A stretch of DNA of 48,862 bases from an uncultured Spirochaetales bacterium (GTDB lineage: Bacteria > Spirochaetota > Spirochaetia > Sphaerochaetales > Sphaerochaetaceae), in NCBI GenBank assembly GCA_949293335.1, contig CASFDA010000026.1:1-48862 (forward strand), read 5' to 3'. Within the stretch, counting starts at the first letter, position 1. Every line of letters starts with the position of its first letter. Below the pieces are notes generated by a model. That model was not told the origin of the DNA and did not search any database. It was given only the letters and a program-made list of their open reading frames with translations. Below are positions 15,645-24,071 of the stretch, piece by piece. The position numbers and the translations under genes were made by a program.

Positions 15645-17150
15645 CTACTCCTCATCCGGCAGTATCCAATCCAGTGTACGCGACACCGCCTTCTTCCAAA
15701 ATCCTACCTTCTTTCTCCTCTCTTTGTCATCCATTGTAGGAGTCCATCTCATCTGCTCGCGCCACATTGCTTTCAATGTCTCCCTGCTTTTCCAGAATCC
15801 TACTGACAATGCAGCTGCATAAGCTGCACCAAGGGCTGTTGTCTCAATTATCTGAGGCCTTATGACAGGGACCTGCAGGATATCACTCTGGAAAGCCATC
15901 AGGGGAAATGAATTCGTGAGGCCACCATCCACTTTCAGCGTCTTCACACTTATAGACGAGTCCTTCTCCATTGCAGAGAAGATATCGTATGCCTGGAATG
16001 CTGTTGCCTCCAGTACTGCCCTGCATATGTGCGCTCTATTGGCAAACCCCGTAAGCCCTGCGATGACCCCGCGCGCATCACTACGCCAGTAAGGTGCGAA
16101 TAGCCCTGCAAACGCGGGAACTATATATACTCCACCCGAATCGGGAACACTAGCAGCAAGTTCGTCCAGTTCCTTCACATCGCTTACCATCTTGAGGCTG
16201 TCACGTGTCCACTGTACCAGGGAGCCCGCGACTGCGACAGATCCCTCAAGGGCATAGAGCGGCTTCTTCCCTTCCTCTCTGAATGCGACTGTAGTAAGGA
16301 GCCCATGCTTGCTTGTACAGAGATTCTCCCCGGTGTTCTGGAGCATGAAACAACCTGTCCCGTATGTACACTTTCCCTCCCCCTTGTCAAAACACACCTG
16401 CCCGAAGAGCGCAGCCTGCTGATCTCCCAAGATCCCGGAAACAGGTATCTCATCTGAAAAAGGACCGTCAGAGAAAGTATTTCCATAAACAAGGCCGTAG
16501 GACGATGCTATTTCGGGAAGATTATTTTCAGATATGCCGAAAAGAGAGAGCATCTGGTCATCCCAAGTACATTTCTCTATATCCATGAGCATGTAGCGGG
16601 ATGAGTTTGTCACATCGGTATATACCTTTCCTGTGAGTTTGTAGAGGATATAGGTATCGATCGTTCCGAATACCAGATCGTCATTTTTCTCCCATTTCCT
16701 GATTTCAGGAACATTATCCAAGAGCCACCTTATCTTGCTTGCGGAAAAGTACGGGGAATAAAGAAGCCCGGTCCTTTCACGGATAAAACTCTCATCTGTC
16801 TTCTCTTTGAGGGAATCGATGAATGCCGATCCTCTCAGATCCTGCCAGACAATGGCGTTATAAAGCGTCTTTCCGCTAGAGCGGAGGAAAGGAATCACCG
16901 TCTCTCTCTGGTTTGTGATGCCTATTGCCTTTATATCGCCTTTACGGACACGGGCTTTCCTGATTACATCCCGTATCACATGACAAGTATTTTCCCATAT
17001 CTCATCAGAATCGTGCTCAACCCATCCAGGGAGAGGATATATCTGACTGTGTTCCTTGTGGCTCTCTGCGACAATCTGCCCCTGAGAATCAAATAGAATG
17101 AACCGTGTACTGGTCGTTCCCTGATCAATGGCACCTACAAATCCTTCCAT
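15645..17150 (-). CDS. glpK: Glycerol kinase
   Basis: The enzyme phosphorylates glycerol with ATP to sn-glycerol 3-phosphate. The 501 residues match the family. Visible signatures are GAIDQGTTSTRFILFD (nucleotide loop), GITNQRET, NAIVWQDLRG, FGTIDTYILYKLTGK, GILGDQQAALFGQ, GTGCFMLQNTG and VDGGLTNSFPLMAFQSDIL. The ATG at 17150 was chosen because AAGGAG precedes it. The longer TTG start at 17168 would lie upstream of that site. It appears to be the first gene of the 14-gene operon. No glpF or glpD is adjacent, which is unusual. Confidence 0.95.
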   Translation of the reverse strand: MEGFVGAIDQGTTSTRFILFDSQGQIVAESHKEHSQIYPLPGWVEHDSDEIWENTCHVIRDVIRKARVRKGDIKAIGITNQRETVIPFLRSSGKTLYNAIVWQDLRGSAFIDSLKEKTDESFIRERTGLLYSPYFSASKIRWLLDNVPEIRKWEKNDDLVFGTIDTYILYKLTGKVYTDVTNSSRYMLMDIEKCTWDDQMLSLFGISENNLPEIASSYGLVYGNTFSDGPFSDEIPVSGILGDQQAALFGQVCFDKGEGKCTYGTGCFMLQNTGENLCTSKHGLLTTVAFREEGKKPLYALEGSVAVAGSLVQWTRDSLKMVSDVKELDELAASVPDSGGVYIVPAFAGLFAPYWRSDARGVIAGLTGFANRAHICRAVLEATAFQAYDIFSAMEKDSSISVKTLKVDGGLTNSFPLMAFQSDILQVPVIRPQIIETTALGAAYAAALSVGFWKSRETLKAMWREQMRWTPTMDDKERRKKVGFWKKAVSRTLDWILPDEE

Positions 17151-17163
17151 CCCTTGCTCCTTT

Positions 17164-17194
17164 TTCAAAGATTATACAGGACGAAAATGGAAAA
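17164..17194 (-). promoter_or_regulatory. Probable promoter of the glpK-cdaA operon
   Basis: On the minus strand a perfect TATAAT (17171-17176) lies 20 bp upstream of the glpK ATG. The -35 region about 17 bp further up (TTTGTT) is poor, so an activator or an alternative promoter may be involved. It is the only good -10 box I can see ahead of the operon. Confidence 0.4.
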
Positions 17195-17288
17195 ACAAAT
17201 CGAAGGCTGCAAAACTCGCTTGGAGCATGCAAAAATCTGCTAAAAACTCTTGAAATGCGCTTTCAATGTAGTATAAAAATATATCAGG

Positions 17289-17304
17289 ATGGTTTTAAAA
17301 CCAT
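17289..17304. promoter_or_regulatory. 16-bp perfect palindrome upstream of glpK
   Basis: ATGGTTTTAAAACCAT reads the same on both strands. It lies about 115 bp upstream of the glpK -10 box, and a second looser repeat, AGCTTT...AAAGCT (17312-17331), lies beside it. It may be a binding site for a regulator of glycerol use, but the AT-rich centre makes chance occurrence possible. Confidence 0.35.
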
Positions 17305-17350
17305 TCCATTCACAGCTTTCAGTTTTAAAAGCTCAAAGCAAAGGGGATGT

Positions 17351-17377
17351 GGAAGCAGCAGGTCTTCTGCTGCTTCC
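17351..17377 (-). terminator. Hairpin after the PepSY gene
   Basis: GGAAGCAGCAG / CTGCTGCTTCC is a perfect 11-bp stem with a 5-base loop, starting 18 bp beyond the stop codon of the PepSY gene. There is no clean U-run on either side, so it may act as a weak or factor-assisted terminator. Confidence 0.6.
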
Positions 17378-17395
17378 GTTGTCTAAAGCAATCAG

Positions 17396-18115
17396 TTACC
17401 AGATTTCACGGGAAAACGAGAGCATATCACCGCTGACTGCGTCCATTTCAAAGTCATAAATCACTCCGTCAAGACGTATTTTGCCCTCATATGTTCGTCT
17501 GCCATCATCCCGTTCTTCCCATACTCTGATGTCATCACTTGTAGCTTCTGGTACCATGGCAAGAGCTATTTCCTCAGCCTTATCAACGCCGATTACAGGC
17601 TGGCTGCTGTCTTGTCTCTGACCTCTTTTCTCCCAGTCTGCACTGATGATCTCCCCACTCTCAATCAGTATCTGATAATCATAGGAAACATCCCCTGCGC
17701 GGAAGTCGATGTCATATACAGATTTTCCGTCATCGCGATCCTGTTCGACGCTGACCCGAGAAACATCGCTATTTGAAAGTTTGGCATCGTTAAGCGCGAT
17801 CATGAGCGCTTCATCCCCCGTGAGCCTGCCCTTTGGCGCAGCTGGTCTCGCTGGGGCCTGTGATCTCTCCATTGAAAGGATGTCTCCAGACTCACGATCT
17901 ATCTCGTAGTCGAATCTGTAATCTCCGGATATGAATTCTACATCATAGACATTACGTCCATCGTCTTTGGAGCTGTGTGTCCTGATGTTGGAAACAGAAT
18001 CTGCTTTTACTCCAGCATCATCAAGCGCTATGTTCTCAGCCTCTGAAAGCGAGATGGAAAAAAGCATCACAGAACCGAGTAATAGTACTAATAGAAATGA
18101 AAAACCTCTTTTCAT
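17396..18115 (-). CDS. Secreted protein with three PepSY repeats
   Basis: The 239-residue protein has a signal peptide (1-22, KRGFSFLLVLLLGSVMLFSISLS). Three PepSY-type repeats of about 60 residues follow. Each runs from a helix with A-xx-IAL-xDA to a beta hairpin with DDGR/K-xxYD, F-xxG and YxY/F-I, and ends SGDIL or SGEII, at about 25-90, 100-165 and 175-239. A Pro/Ala-rich linker (SQAPARPAAPKG) joins the first two. PepSY domains are thought to bind or inhibit peptidases, but no peptidase is adjacent. The start at 18115 was chosen because GGAGGAG precedes it; an upstream TTG frame overlaps the GntR gene and has no signal peptide. A short repeat, CACAT...ATGTG, lies in the leader. Confidence 0.82.
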   Translation of the reverse strand: MKRGFSFLLVLLLGSVMLFSISLSEAENIALDDAGVKADSVSNIRTHSSKDDGRNVYDVEFISGDYRFDYEIDRESGDILSMERSQAPARPAAPKGRLTGDEALMIALNDAKLSNSDVSRVSVEQDRDDGKSVYDIDFRAGDVSYDYQILIESGEIISADWEKRGQRQDSSQPVIGVDKAEEIALAMVPEATSDDIRVWEERDDGRRTYEGKIRLDGVIYDFEMDAVSGDMLSFSREIW

Positions 18116-18224
18116 AACTCCTCCTCTAACAAAGATAACATCAATTTCCGTTATGCAGTACACATGAAATATGTGATTTCCATGAAAGAAGCGGAGGGGA
18201 AGAAATGAAAAGAGGCAAGCTGAT

Positions 18225-18953
18225 CTAGCCAAGCTTGGACATCATGTTCTCATCAAGATTGTATCTCTTCTTGAGTTCTTCAGGCGAAAGGACATGATTG
18301 TCCATAGCGAGATCGACAGCCTTGACAGCCTCATCAACATCTCTGTTCTTCAGTGCCTTTATTATCTCATCATGAAGGACATAAGAAAGAACGCCAAGAA
18401 AGTCCGAACGTGTATAGATCCTGTAGACATCATGGAAACAGAAGTCGAGGATCTTGTCATACAGTATTGACTCGAGAACGTTATGGGTTATCTCGCCAAG
18501 CGCCCTGTGAAACTCAAGATCCAGGGCAACCTGCGTATCGATCGATAGGTTATTGTCCACAGCCTGCTTGAGGACATTGTTCTTGATAGAGAGGGAATCA
18601 ATCTCTTCGTCACTCGCCTTCTCGATTATCTTCCTGACAACCATATGCTCTATGTCGCCACGGAACTCTGCGAGTTCCTCATAGCTGTATGAACTCTTCT
18701 GGAATCGCAGGACAAAGGAATCGATAACAGATTCGGTCCCGTCATTTGCAAGATAAGTGCCATCCCCTCTCCTGATTTCAACGATGCCAGTTGCGGAAAG
18801 GACTTTCATAGCCTCCCTCACGCTACCTCTGCTGACACCTGACTGGGCACATAGCTCAGTTTCAGTCGGAAGTTTATCGCCACTTTTATACTTGCCGCTC
18901 CAAATAGCGTCATTAATAAGGTTTATGACTCTGTTGACTGCACTCTCTACCAT
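18225..18953 (-). CDS. GntR-family transcriptional regulator, FadR/FCD subfamily
   Basis: This 242-residue regulator has an N-terminal winged helix (about 5-72: KLPTETELCAQSGVSRGSVREAMK split over helices, then the wing RRGDGTYL) and a C-terminal all-helical FCD ligand domain (about 90-225). Metal or ligand-binding residues are visible in DLEFHRAL, LHDEIIKAL and DLAMDNHV. Its gene is last in the TTT operon, 8 bp after the isomerase, so it probably represses its own operon until the transported acid or a product binds. The palindrome at 23870-23890 is its likely operator. Confidence 0.88.
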   Translation of the reverse strand: MVESAVNRVINLINDAIWSGKYKSGDKLPTETELCAQSGVSRGSVREAMKVLSATGIVEIRRGDGTYLANDGTESVIDSFVLRFQKSSYSYEELAEFRGDIEHMVVRKIIEKASDEEIDSLSIKNNVLKQAVDNNLSIDTQVALDLEFHRALGEITHNVLESILYDKILDFCFHDVYRIYTRSDFLGVLSYVLHDEIIKALKNRDVDEAVKAVDLAMDNHVLSPEELKKRYNLDENMMSKLG

Positions 18954-18961
18954 TTTTCAAC

Positions 18962-19891
18962 TCAACCTAATGCCTTCTTGAAAGCAGTGTCCATCTTCTG
19001 GTATGCCGCTTTTGCGGAAATGAGCGGACTTACTCCAGGATATGGCCGCATCTCATACGAAAGGCCTGGCCTCTTGTCATATGATACATCCTTCTTCAGA
19101 TAGCCACAATCAAAGAGGGCCTTCAGGAACTCTGATGCCTCATCGACATCATATTCACCACCGCTGACGCCCAGCGCTGGATGCGTATGTCCATAGAATA
19201 TGCTCTTTTCGTCCCTGACTACTGCATTCCCCATATGTATATGGTTGATTCCAGCGATCAGAGAATTCCTCAGCACATCAAGAGGTTCCTCCTCCATCAG
19301 AGGGCAATGTGCAGTATCTACCATGAGATAGAGATTATCCAGACCCTCATCACGGAGTTTCTTGATATAGTTTGCAGCTTCCAGGCTAGGACCGAGAAGA
19401 AGCTTCTTGAATCTGTTCCTTTCTGCCGTTTCAAGAGCTATCTCGATTCCGAATTCCCTGCACTTTTCACTTACAGCCCTGAGATAACGAGAAAAGCTTT
19501 CATATTCCTTTTCTCTCTCAGAGGGCATATAGTCAGGTCCGGATGTGATCGCGACAATCCGGCTTTCAGCCTCTGCGGCGTATTCAATCTGTCTTTCCGC
19601 ATACCCTATTGCATTATCCACTTCGCTCTTGTCGAGTGAACACGGATTGAATTTGCCAGGGACCTGGAAATCGATCGTGAAGTTGTAGTTGATCCCTTTG
19701 CCCTCTTCACGTGCGATCTTGATCTCCTCTTTCCTCACGTTCTCATCATCAGGAAGAAAGGTCTCAAGCATCTCGTAATCCGGAAGCATTGCAGTCTTTG
19801 CGAATGCAGCCAGATGAGAAAGCGGTGAAGAAGTGCATTCAGGATAGAGGACAGGGACGCTGATTCCAAACTTAATGAAACGTTCAAGCAT
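18962..19891 (-). CDS. Sugar phosphate isomerase/epimerase family TIM-barrel protein
   Basis: The 309-residue product is of the AP-endonuclease-2/xylose-isomerase-like fold. Metal-binding and core pieces are visible as EIALETAERNRF, LYLMVDTAHCPLMEE, INHIHMGNAV and a His pair in GHTHPALG. Members isomerise, epimerise or dehydrate sugars and sugar acids; the substrate cannot be read from sequence. The ATG at 19891 has a GGAG seven bases upstream and overlaps the dehydrogenase by 8 bp, and the longer frame start has no support. The context with a hydroxyacid dehydrogenase suggests that it handles a keto- or hydroxy-acid sugar. Confidence 0.78.
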   Translation of the reverse strand: MLERFIKFGISVPVLYPECTSSPLSHLAAFAKTAMLPDYEMLETFLPDDENVRKEEIKIAREEGKGINYNFTIDFQVPGKFNPCSLDKSEVDNAIGYAERQIEYAAEAESRIVAITSGPDYMPSEREKEYESFSRYLRAVSEKCREFGIEIALETAERNRFKKLLLGPSLEAANYIKKLRDEGLDNLYLMVDTAHCPLMEEEPLDVLRNSLIAGINHIHMGNAVVRDEKSIFYGHTHPALGVSGGEYDVDEASEFLKALFDCGYLKKDVSYDKRPGLSYEMRPYPGVSPLISAKAAYQKMDTAFKKALG

Positions 19892-20861
19892 AGATGCTCC
19901 TATTGACGACATTCCTCGGAACAGTGTTCTCAATAAGAAGAGAGTTCACTCCTTCAAGAAGCTCACCAAGCATATTGAGCCTGATTTCCGCCATGTTCGT
20001 ACATATGTGTGGCGTGAGCACGACATTCTCAAACTCTGTCATCCTCTTGTTCAGATTAGGTTCATGCTCATGCACATCAAGGGCAGCCCCCCTGATGGCA
20101 TTTTCCTCAAGAGCCTTGATCAGTGCCTCCTCATCGACGATTGGTCCACGGGAGGCATTGACCAGGTAAGCAGTCTTCTTCATCAACGAGATCCTTCTTG
20201 AATCCATGAAGTGATGGTTCTCTTTTGAATAAGGAAGGTGAAGTGAGATCACATCAGCATCACGGATAAGGGAATCGGGATCGGTATAATAAATTGCCCC
20301 GATCTTCTTCTCCATCTCCTCGTCCCTGTACGGATCATAATAAAGAACCTGCATATCGAAAGCGGAGGCAAGATGTCCGAGCCTCTTGCCAATCCTGCCA
20401 AAACCAATGATCCCGAGTTTTTTTCCAGCAAGGCACATATCCCTCTCAAGAAGGAGATCCCCCTTGCAGTAAAGTGTCTTTCTGAGCGTACGGTCATATC
20501 TCACTACACTTCTTGCGATGCTCAGGATCAGGGCCATCGTCATCTCGGCTGTCGGAGCAACGACAGCATTCGGTGTATTGAGCACAGGGATTTTCCTCTC
20601 TGTGGCAGTCTTGACATCGATGTTATCGAACCCAGAACCCAGATTGCCTATGGCCTTTAATTTCACACCCTTGTCAATGATCTCCTTATCACACTTCGTA
20701 TCTGCAATGAATATGAACGCATCGCAGGATGGGATCAGCGAGAGTATCTCCTCCCTCGAAAAGGAGGAAAGATACTCTTTGGGTCTGACGATTTCAAATT
20801 TCTCAGCTATCTCAGGATATTTATCCAGAGGGAAATTGTGGGAAAGTCCAATCCTCATCAT
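19884..20861 (-). CDS. D-isomer-specific 2-hydroxyacid dehydrogenase
   Basis: This is an NAD(P)-dependent dehydrogenase of 325 residues acting on 2-hydroxy or 2-keto acids. The Rossmann motif is GIIGFGRIGKR (about 150-160), followed by the acidic residue in YYDPYRDEE that favours NAD over NADP. The catalytic Arg is in NASRGPIVDEEAL, the Glu in DVHEHEP and the His in TPHICTNMAE. It could reduce glyoxylate, hydroxypyruvate or a sugar-derived keto acid. It overlaps tctA by 4 bp (ATGA) and is co-transcribed with the transporter, pointing to oxidation or reduction of the imported acid. Confidence 0.9.
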   Translation of the reverse strand: MMRIGLSHNFPLDKYPEIAEKFEIVRPKEYLSSFSREEILSLIPSCDAFIFIADTKCDKEIIDKGVKLKAIGNLGSGFDNIDVKTATERKIPVLNTPNAVVAPTAEMTMALILSIARSVVRYDRTLRKTLYCKGDLLLERDMCLAGKKLGIIGFGRIGKRLGHLASAFDMQVLYYDPYRDEEMEKKIGAIYYTDPDSLIRDADVISLHLPYSKENHHFMDSRRISLMKKTAYLVNASRGPIVDEEALIKALEENAIRGAALDVHEHEPNLNKRMTEFENVVLTPHICTNMAEIRLNMLGELLEGVNSLLIENTVPRNVVNRSIYA

Positions 20862-22345
20862 TTTCCAGCCGCCTTCTTTTCTTTGTGGTAGTTTATCCTT
20901 CCCTTGATGATAGGATAGAAGAACGCCACAAGCGAAATGACGATGAATGCCGCCGCGATCGGGCGCTCAAAGAAGATTGCCCAGCTTCCATGACTCATGA
21001 CAAGGCTTCTTCTGAGGTTTCCTTCGGCCATAGGTCCGAGAATAAGTGCAAGGACTATCGGAGAAAGAGGGAAGCCACCCTTCACGAGGAAATATCCGAT
21101 AACTCCAGAGATGAACATGACGAGTATGTCGAGGAAGTTTCCGTTAACGGCATATGCACCGATGACACACATCATGACTATTACCGGATTGAGAATTGAC
21201 TTCGGGATCTGAACGATCTTAGTAAATGCCCTGATCCCGCTGAGACCTGCGATAAGCATCACGAGGTTGGCAAGCATGAAACCTACAAAGAGGCTGTTGA
21301 CGATGAAACCCTGCTCCACGAAGAGCATCGGTCCCGGTGTGAGGTTATGAACCATGAGCGCGCCAAGCATGACAGCTGTGTTCGCATCCCCAGGAATGCC
21401 GAGCGTGAGGAGAGGAATAAGTGCTCCACCTGTTGTTCCGTTGTTACTTGCCTCTGGAGCTGCAACCTCCTCCGGGATACCAGTTCCGAACATCTCAGGA
21501 CGCTTTGAAAGTCTCTTTTCCATATCATAGGAGACGAATGCAGAGATATCTCCGCCAGCTCCTGGGATAATTCCGATGAAAGTACCGGTAAGTCCTGCCC
21601 TGATGATGGTCGGGAAAATGAGCTTCAGGTCTTCTTTCGTCGGAAGGACACGACCGACCTTCGTTGTTATCTTGTTCCTGATGTGAAGTTCCTCAATCGA
21701 GACAAAACACTGGCTCATAGCAAAAAGTCCGACAAGGACAGGAATGAACGAAAGACCGTTCATGAGGAATACAGATCCGAACGCAAAACGGGTATATCCG
21801 GAAATGTTATCCATTCCGATAAGTGAAAGCAGAAGACCCATAGTTCCAGCCATGAGGCCCTTGATGATCGTCTTTCCGCTTATCGAGGAAATGATGGAAA
21901 TTCCGAAGAAAGCGAGTGCGAACTGTTCAGGTGCACTGAATTTGAGCGCAATCTGAGCAAGGCGAGGGGCGATAAGGATAAGACAGATACCACTTATGAT
22001 ACCGCCGCCAAAACTCGATACAGTCGAGATGCCGAGCGCACGGGCAGATTCGCCACGTTTTGTGAACTGATAACCTCCGATGACCGTAGCCGCAGCTGAC
22101 GGAGTACCGGGCGTGTTTATAAGGATAGCAGTGATCGAGCCACCATAGATTGCTCCACAGAACTCACCGATCAATACCATGAGACCCATCGTAGGTTCCA
22201 TGCGAAACGTGAGCGGCATCAGGAGGGCAATACCCATTGTAGATGTCAGTCCAGGCATGGCTCCGATCGCAATACCCGCAATGACACCACCAACAATGCT
22301 CAGAAGAACACTAGGAGAAAAAACATTCAATAATACTTCAACCAT
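20858..22345 (-). CDS. Tripartite tricarboxylate transporter, large membrane subunit TctA
   Basis: The 495-residue protein has about 11-12 membrane segments and is the channel-forming part of a TTT importer. Family signatures are GAMPGLTSTMGIALLMPLTF (near 28-47), YGGSITAILINTPGTP (about 68-83) and its mirrored second copy GIIPGAGGDISAFVSYD and LLTLGIPGDANTAVMLGALM. The ATG has GGAGG at 5 bp. It lies 9 bp after tctB. Substrates of the family are di- and tricarboxylates, aromatic acids and sugar acids. Confidence 0.93.
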   Translation of the reverse strand: MVEVLLNVFSPSVLLSIVGGVIAGIAIGAMPGLTSTMGIALLMPLTFRMEPTMGLMVLIGEFCGAIYGGSITAILINTPGTPSAAATVIGGYQFTKRGESARALGISTVSSFGGGIISGICLILIAPRLAQIALKFSAPEQFALAFFGISIISSISGKTIIKGLMAGTMGLLLSLIGMDNISGYTRFAFGSVFLMNGLSFIPVLVGLFAMSQCFVSIEELHIRNKITTKVGRVLPTKEDLKLIFPTIIRAGLTGTFIGIIPGAGGDISAFVSYDMEKRLSKRPEMFGTGIPEEVAAPEASNNGTTGGALIPLLTLGIPGDANTAVMLGALMVHNLTPGPMLFVEQGFIVNSLFVGFMLANLVMLIAGLSGIRAFTKIVQIPKSILNPVIVMMCVIGAYAVNGNFLDILVMFISGVIGYFLVKGGFPLSPIVLALILGPMAEGNLRRSLVMSHGSWAIFFERPIAAAFIVISLVAFFYPIIKGRINYHKEKKAAGK

Positions 22346-22354
22346 TTCATCCTC

Positions 22355-22801
22355 CTAGAAAAGCATGCCCTGAGGCAGTCGTACGGCGAGGACCATATAA
22401 AAGACAACGTAGATGGCCAGAGTCGTACCAAGGGCTGTGATGATGATCGGAAGAGGTCTTCTCTCCTCGAAATCAAGCATCAATGCAGCAATTGCAACCG
22501 GTGTGACATAGATGTAACTGATATATTCCATCAATATGATATATGCGGCCATGATGACTGCACAAATTACAACTTTCAAGAAATTATTTCTGAAAACAGG
22601 TTCATCGCTGTCCCTGTTTACTCCATTCTCCTTGATGATCAGGGAGATAGAAAGACCAATGATGATTATCGCAAGGATGGTTGGAAAGAATCCTGGACCT
22701 GGTGCGCCATTGCTTGCACCTGGGAAACTCCTTGCCGCGACAATTACATAAAGGCTGATTGCAATCATCACGGCTGAAATGACAATGCTTACTCTTCTCA
22801 T
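22355..22801 (-). CDS. Tripartite tricarboxylate transporter, small membrane subunit TctB
   Basis: This 148-residue protein has four predicted membrane helices (about 5-25, 37-55, 72-95 and 115-140) and the typical N-terminal segment ARSFPGASNGAPGPGFFPTI, followed by IIIGLSISL. It is the poorly conserved small subunit that pairs with TctA. The ATG at 22801 was chosen over a TTG eight codons upstream because AAGGG lies a suitable distance before it. A hairpin separates it from tctC. Confidence 0.88.
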   Translation of the reverse strand: MRRVSIVISAVMIAISLYVIVAARSFPGASNGAPGPGFFPTILAIIIIGLSISLIIKENGVNRDSDEPVFRNNFLKVVICAVIMAAYIILMEYISYIYVTPVAIAALMLDFEERRPLPIIITALGTTLAIYVVFYMVLAVRLPQGMLF

Positions 22802-22829
22802 ACTCGTCAAACCCTTTTTTGACAAAGGA

Positions 22830-22850
22830 CTGTTGCAGCCTGTGCAACAG
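22830..22850 (-). promoter_or_regulatory. Intercistronic hairpin between tctC and tctB
   Basis: CTGTTGCA (22830-22837) and TGCAACAG (22843-22850) form a perfect 8-bp stem with a 5-base loop. There is no U-run, so it is more likely an mRNA-stabilising or partially terminating hairpin that leaves tctC, the binding protein, more abundant than the membrane subunits. Confidence 0.6.
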
Positions 22851-22881
22851 CCCGACTTGAATACCTGACTTGAATCAGTAC

Positions 22882-23850
22882 TTAATTCTGCTTAAGGCCA
22901 AGGGCAACTGCCTGCTCGGCATAGATTGCCTCTTCCCTTGCCATCAGATCGTAAAGCTCAGGACCGCTCATATAAGCCTTGGAATAGCCTCTTTCGTTCA
23001 TGAACTGAGTTACAGCTTCATCGTCGAGAGCAGCCTGGAATGCCTCTGCGAGCCTGTCAACAACTTCCTGAGGAGTATTGAGAGGAACGCCAAAACCACG
23101 CCAGATTGTGAATACGAGGTTGTCATATCCATACTCTGCAGCTGTCGGAACGTCTGGAAGGTATGAAAGACGCTCTGGTGCAAGAACTGCGAGGACCTTT
23201 GCTGTTCCGGCCTTTACCTGAACCTCAACTTCCTGTGGTGTCACAGGTACTGCATCAACATGTCCGCCTGCAAGAGCGACAACTGCTGTACCACCACCTT
23301 CGAAAGGAACATGTGTGACTTCAATTCCAGCAGCCTGTGCGAATGCTGCAGCTACAAAGTGCCAGATTCCGCCGATTCCACTGTTTCCGAACGAAACCTC
23401 ACCAGGATGTGCCTTGCAGTATTCGATGAACTCAGGGAGTGTATCGTAAGGAGCATCTGCCCTGACTGTGATTGTGCCGTACTCAGAGTTGACGTTGCAA
23501 ACAGGAACGAAGCTCTGGTAAGAGAAGTTGACAGGAGAAACCTGAGGAACTGTCAGGAGCTCTGCAACAAGTGATGTGACGTTATAACCGTCAGGCCTCT
23601 GTGATGCACCCTGTGCAAAACCAATAGCACCACCGGCACCTGTCACGTTCTGTACTGTTACAGAAACTCCAAGATTTTCCTGAAGTGCAGGAGCCATAGC
23701 TCTGACAAGAAGGTCTGTTCCGCCACCTGCGGATACTGGTACTGTGATTGTTATTGGCTGCGATGGGAAGGCCGCATCAGAAGCAGCGTTTGCAAATGCT
23801 GCAGAAACAACAATCAGTCCAACAATTAGAACAGAAAGGAATCTTTTCAT
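22882..23850 (-). CDS. TTT solute-binding protein TctC (Bug family)
   Basis: This periplasmic receptor of 322 residues captures an organic acid for the TctAB pair. The signal peptide ends near AAFANA (about residue 20) without a lipobox cysteine. Typical features are the first strand FPSQPITITVPVSAGGGTD, the ligand loop and AGGAIGFAQGA, the PDGYN motif, GNSGIGGIWHF, THVPFEGGGTAVVALAGGHVD and LAPERLSYLPDVPTAAEYGY. The ATG at 23850 follows a GGAGG. It is the first gene of the operon and has its own promoter and operator. Confidence 0.92.
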   Translation of the reverse strand: MKRFLSVLIVGLIVVSAAFANAASDAAFPSQPITITVPVSAGGGTDLLVRAMAPALQENLGVSVTVQNVTGAGGAIGFAQGASQRPDGYNVTSLVAELLTVPQVSPVNFSYQSFVPVCNVNSEYGTITVRADAPYDTLPEFIEYCKAHPGEVSFGNSGIGGIWHFVAAAFAQAAGIEVTHVPFEGGGTAVVALAGGHVDAVPVTPQEVEVQVKAGTAKVLAVLAPERLSYLPDVPTAAEYGYDNLVFTIWRGFGVPLNTPQEVVDRLAEAFQAALDDEAVTQFMNERGYSKAYMSGPELYDLMAREEAIYAEQAVALGLKQN

Positions 23851-23869
23851 GAAATTAAACCTCCAAAAC

Positions 23870-23890
23870 ATCAAACATCAGACGTTTGAT
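23870..23890. promoter_or_regulatory. Palindromic operator of the first TTT operon
   Basis: The two arms ATCAAACATC (23870-23879) and GACGTTTGAT (23881-23890) are inverted copies around a central A, with one mismatch in 10 positions. The size and symmetry suit a dimeric GntR/FCD protein, and the site lies just after the predicted transcription start, where binding would block RNA polymerase. The regulator encoded at 18225-18953 is the natural candidate. Confidence 0.65.
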
Positions 23891-23907
23891 ATAAGACCTT
23901 TAATACT

Positions 23908-23935
23908 AGCATATCATCATTTGCCAGGTTGTCAA
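23908..23935 (-). promoter_or_regulatory. Promoter of the first TTT operon
   Basis: On the minus strand a consensus TTGACA (23930-23935) and TATGCT (23908-23913) are 16 bp apart. Transcription would begin near 23900, about 50 bp before the tctC start codon. Confidence 0.6.
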
Positions 23936-24071
23936 TCAAATTATTCACCTGAGCAAAACAGAAACTTCACAATACAAACACAGTATGCTTTTTCAGTATT
24001 GCATGAAAAAAACTCGGCGGATGTAAAAGTTTTTCTCACTCACAGATATTTTTGTCATATTCTAATCACCT

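Noticed and set aside
19181-19639. 152-codon plus-strand open frame
   Set aside because: It lies opposite the isomerase gene, which has a ribosome-binding site and metal motifs.
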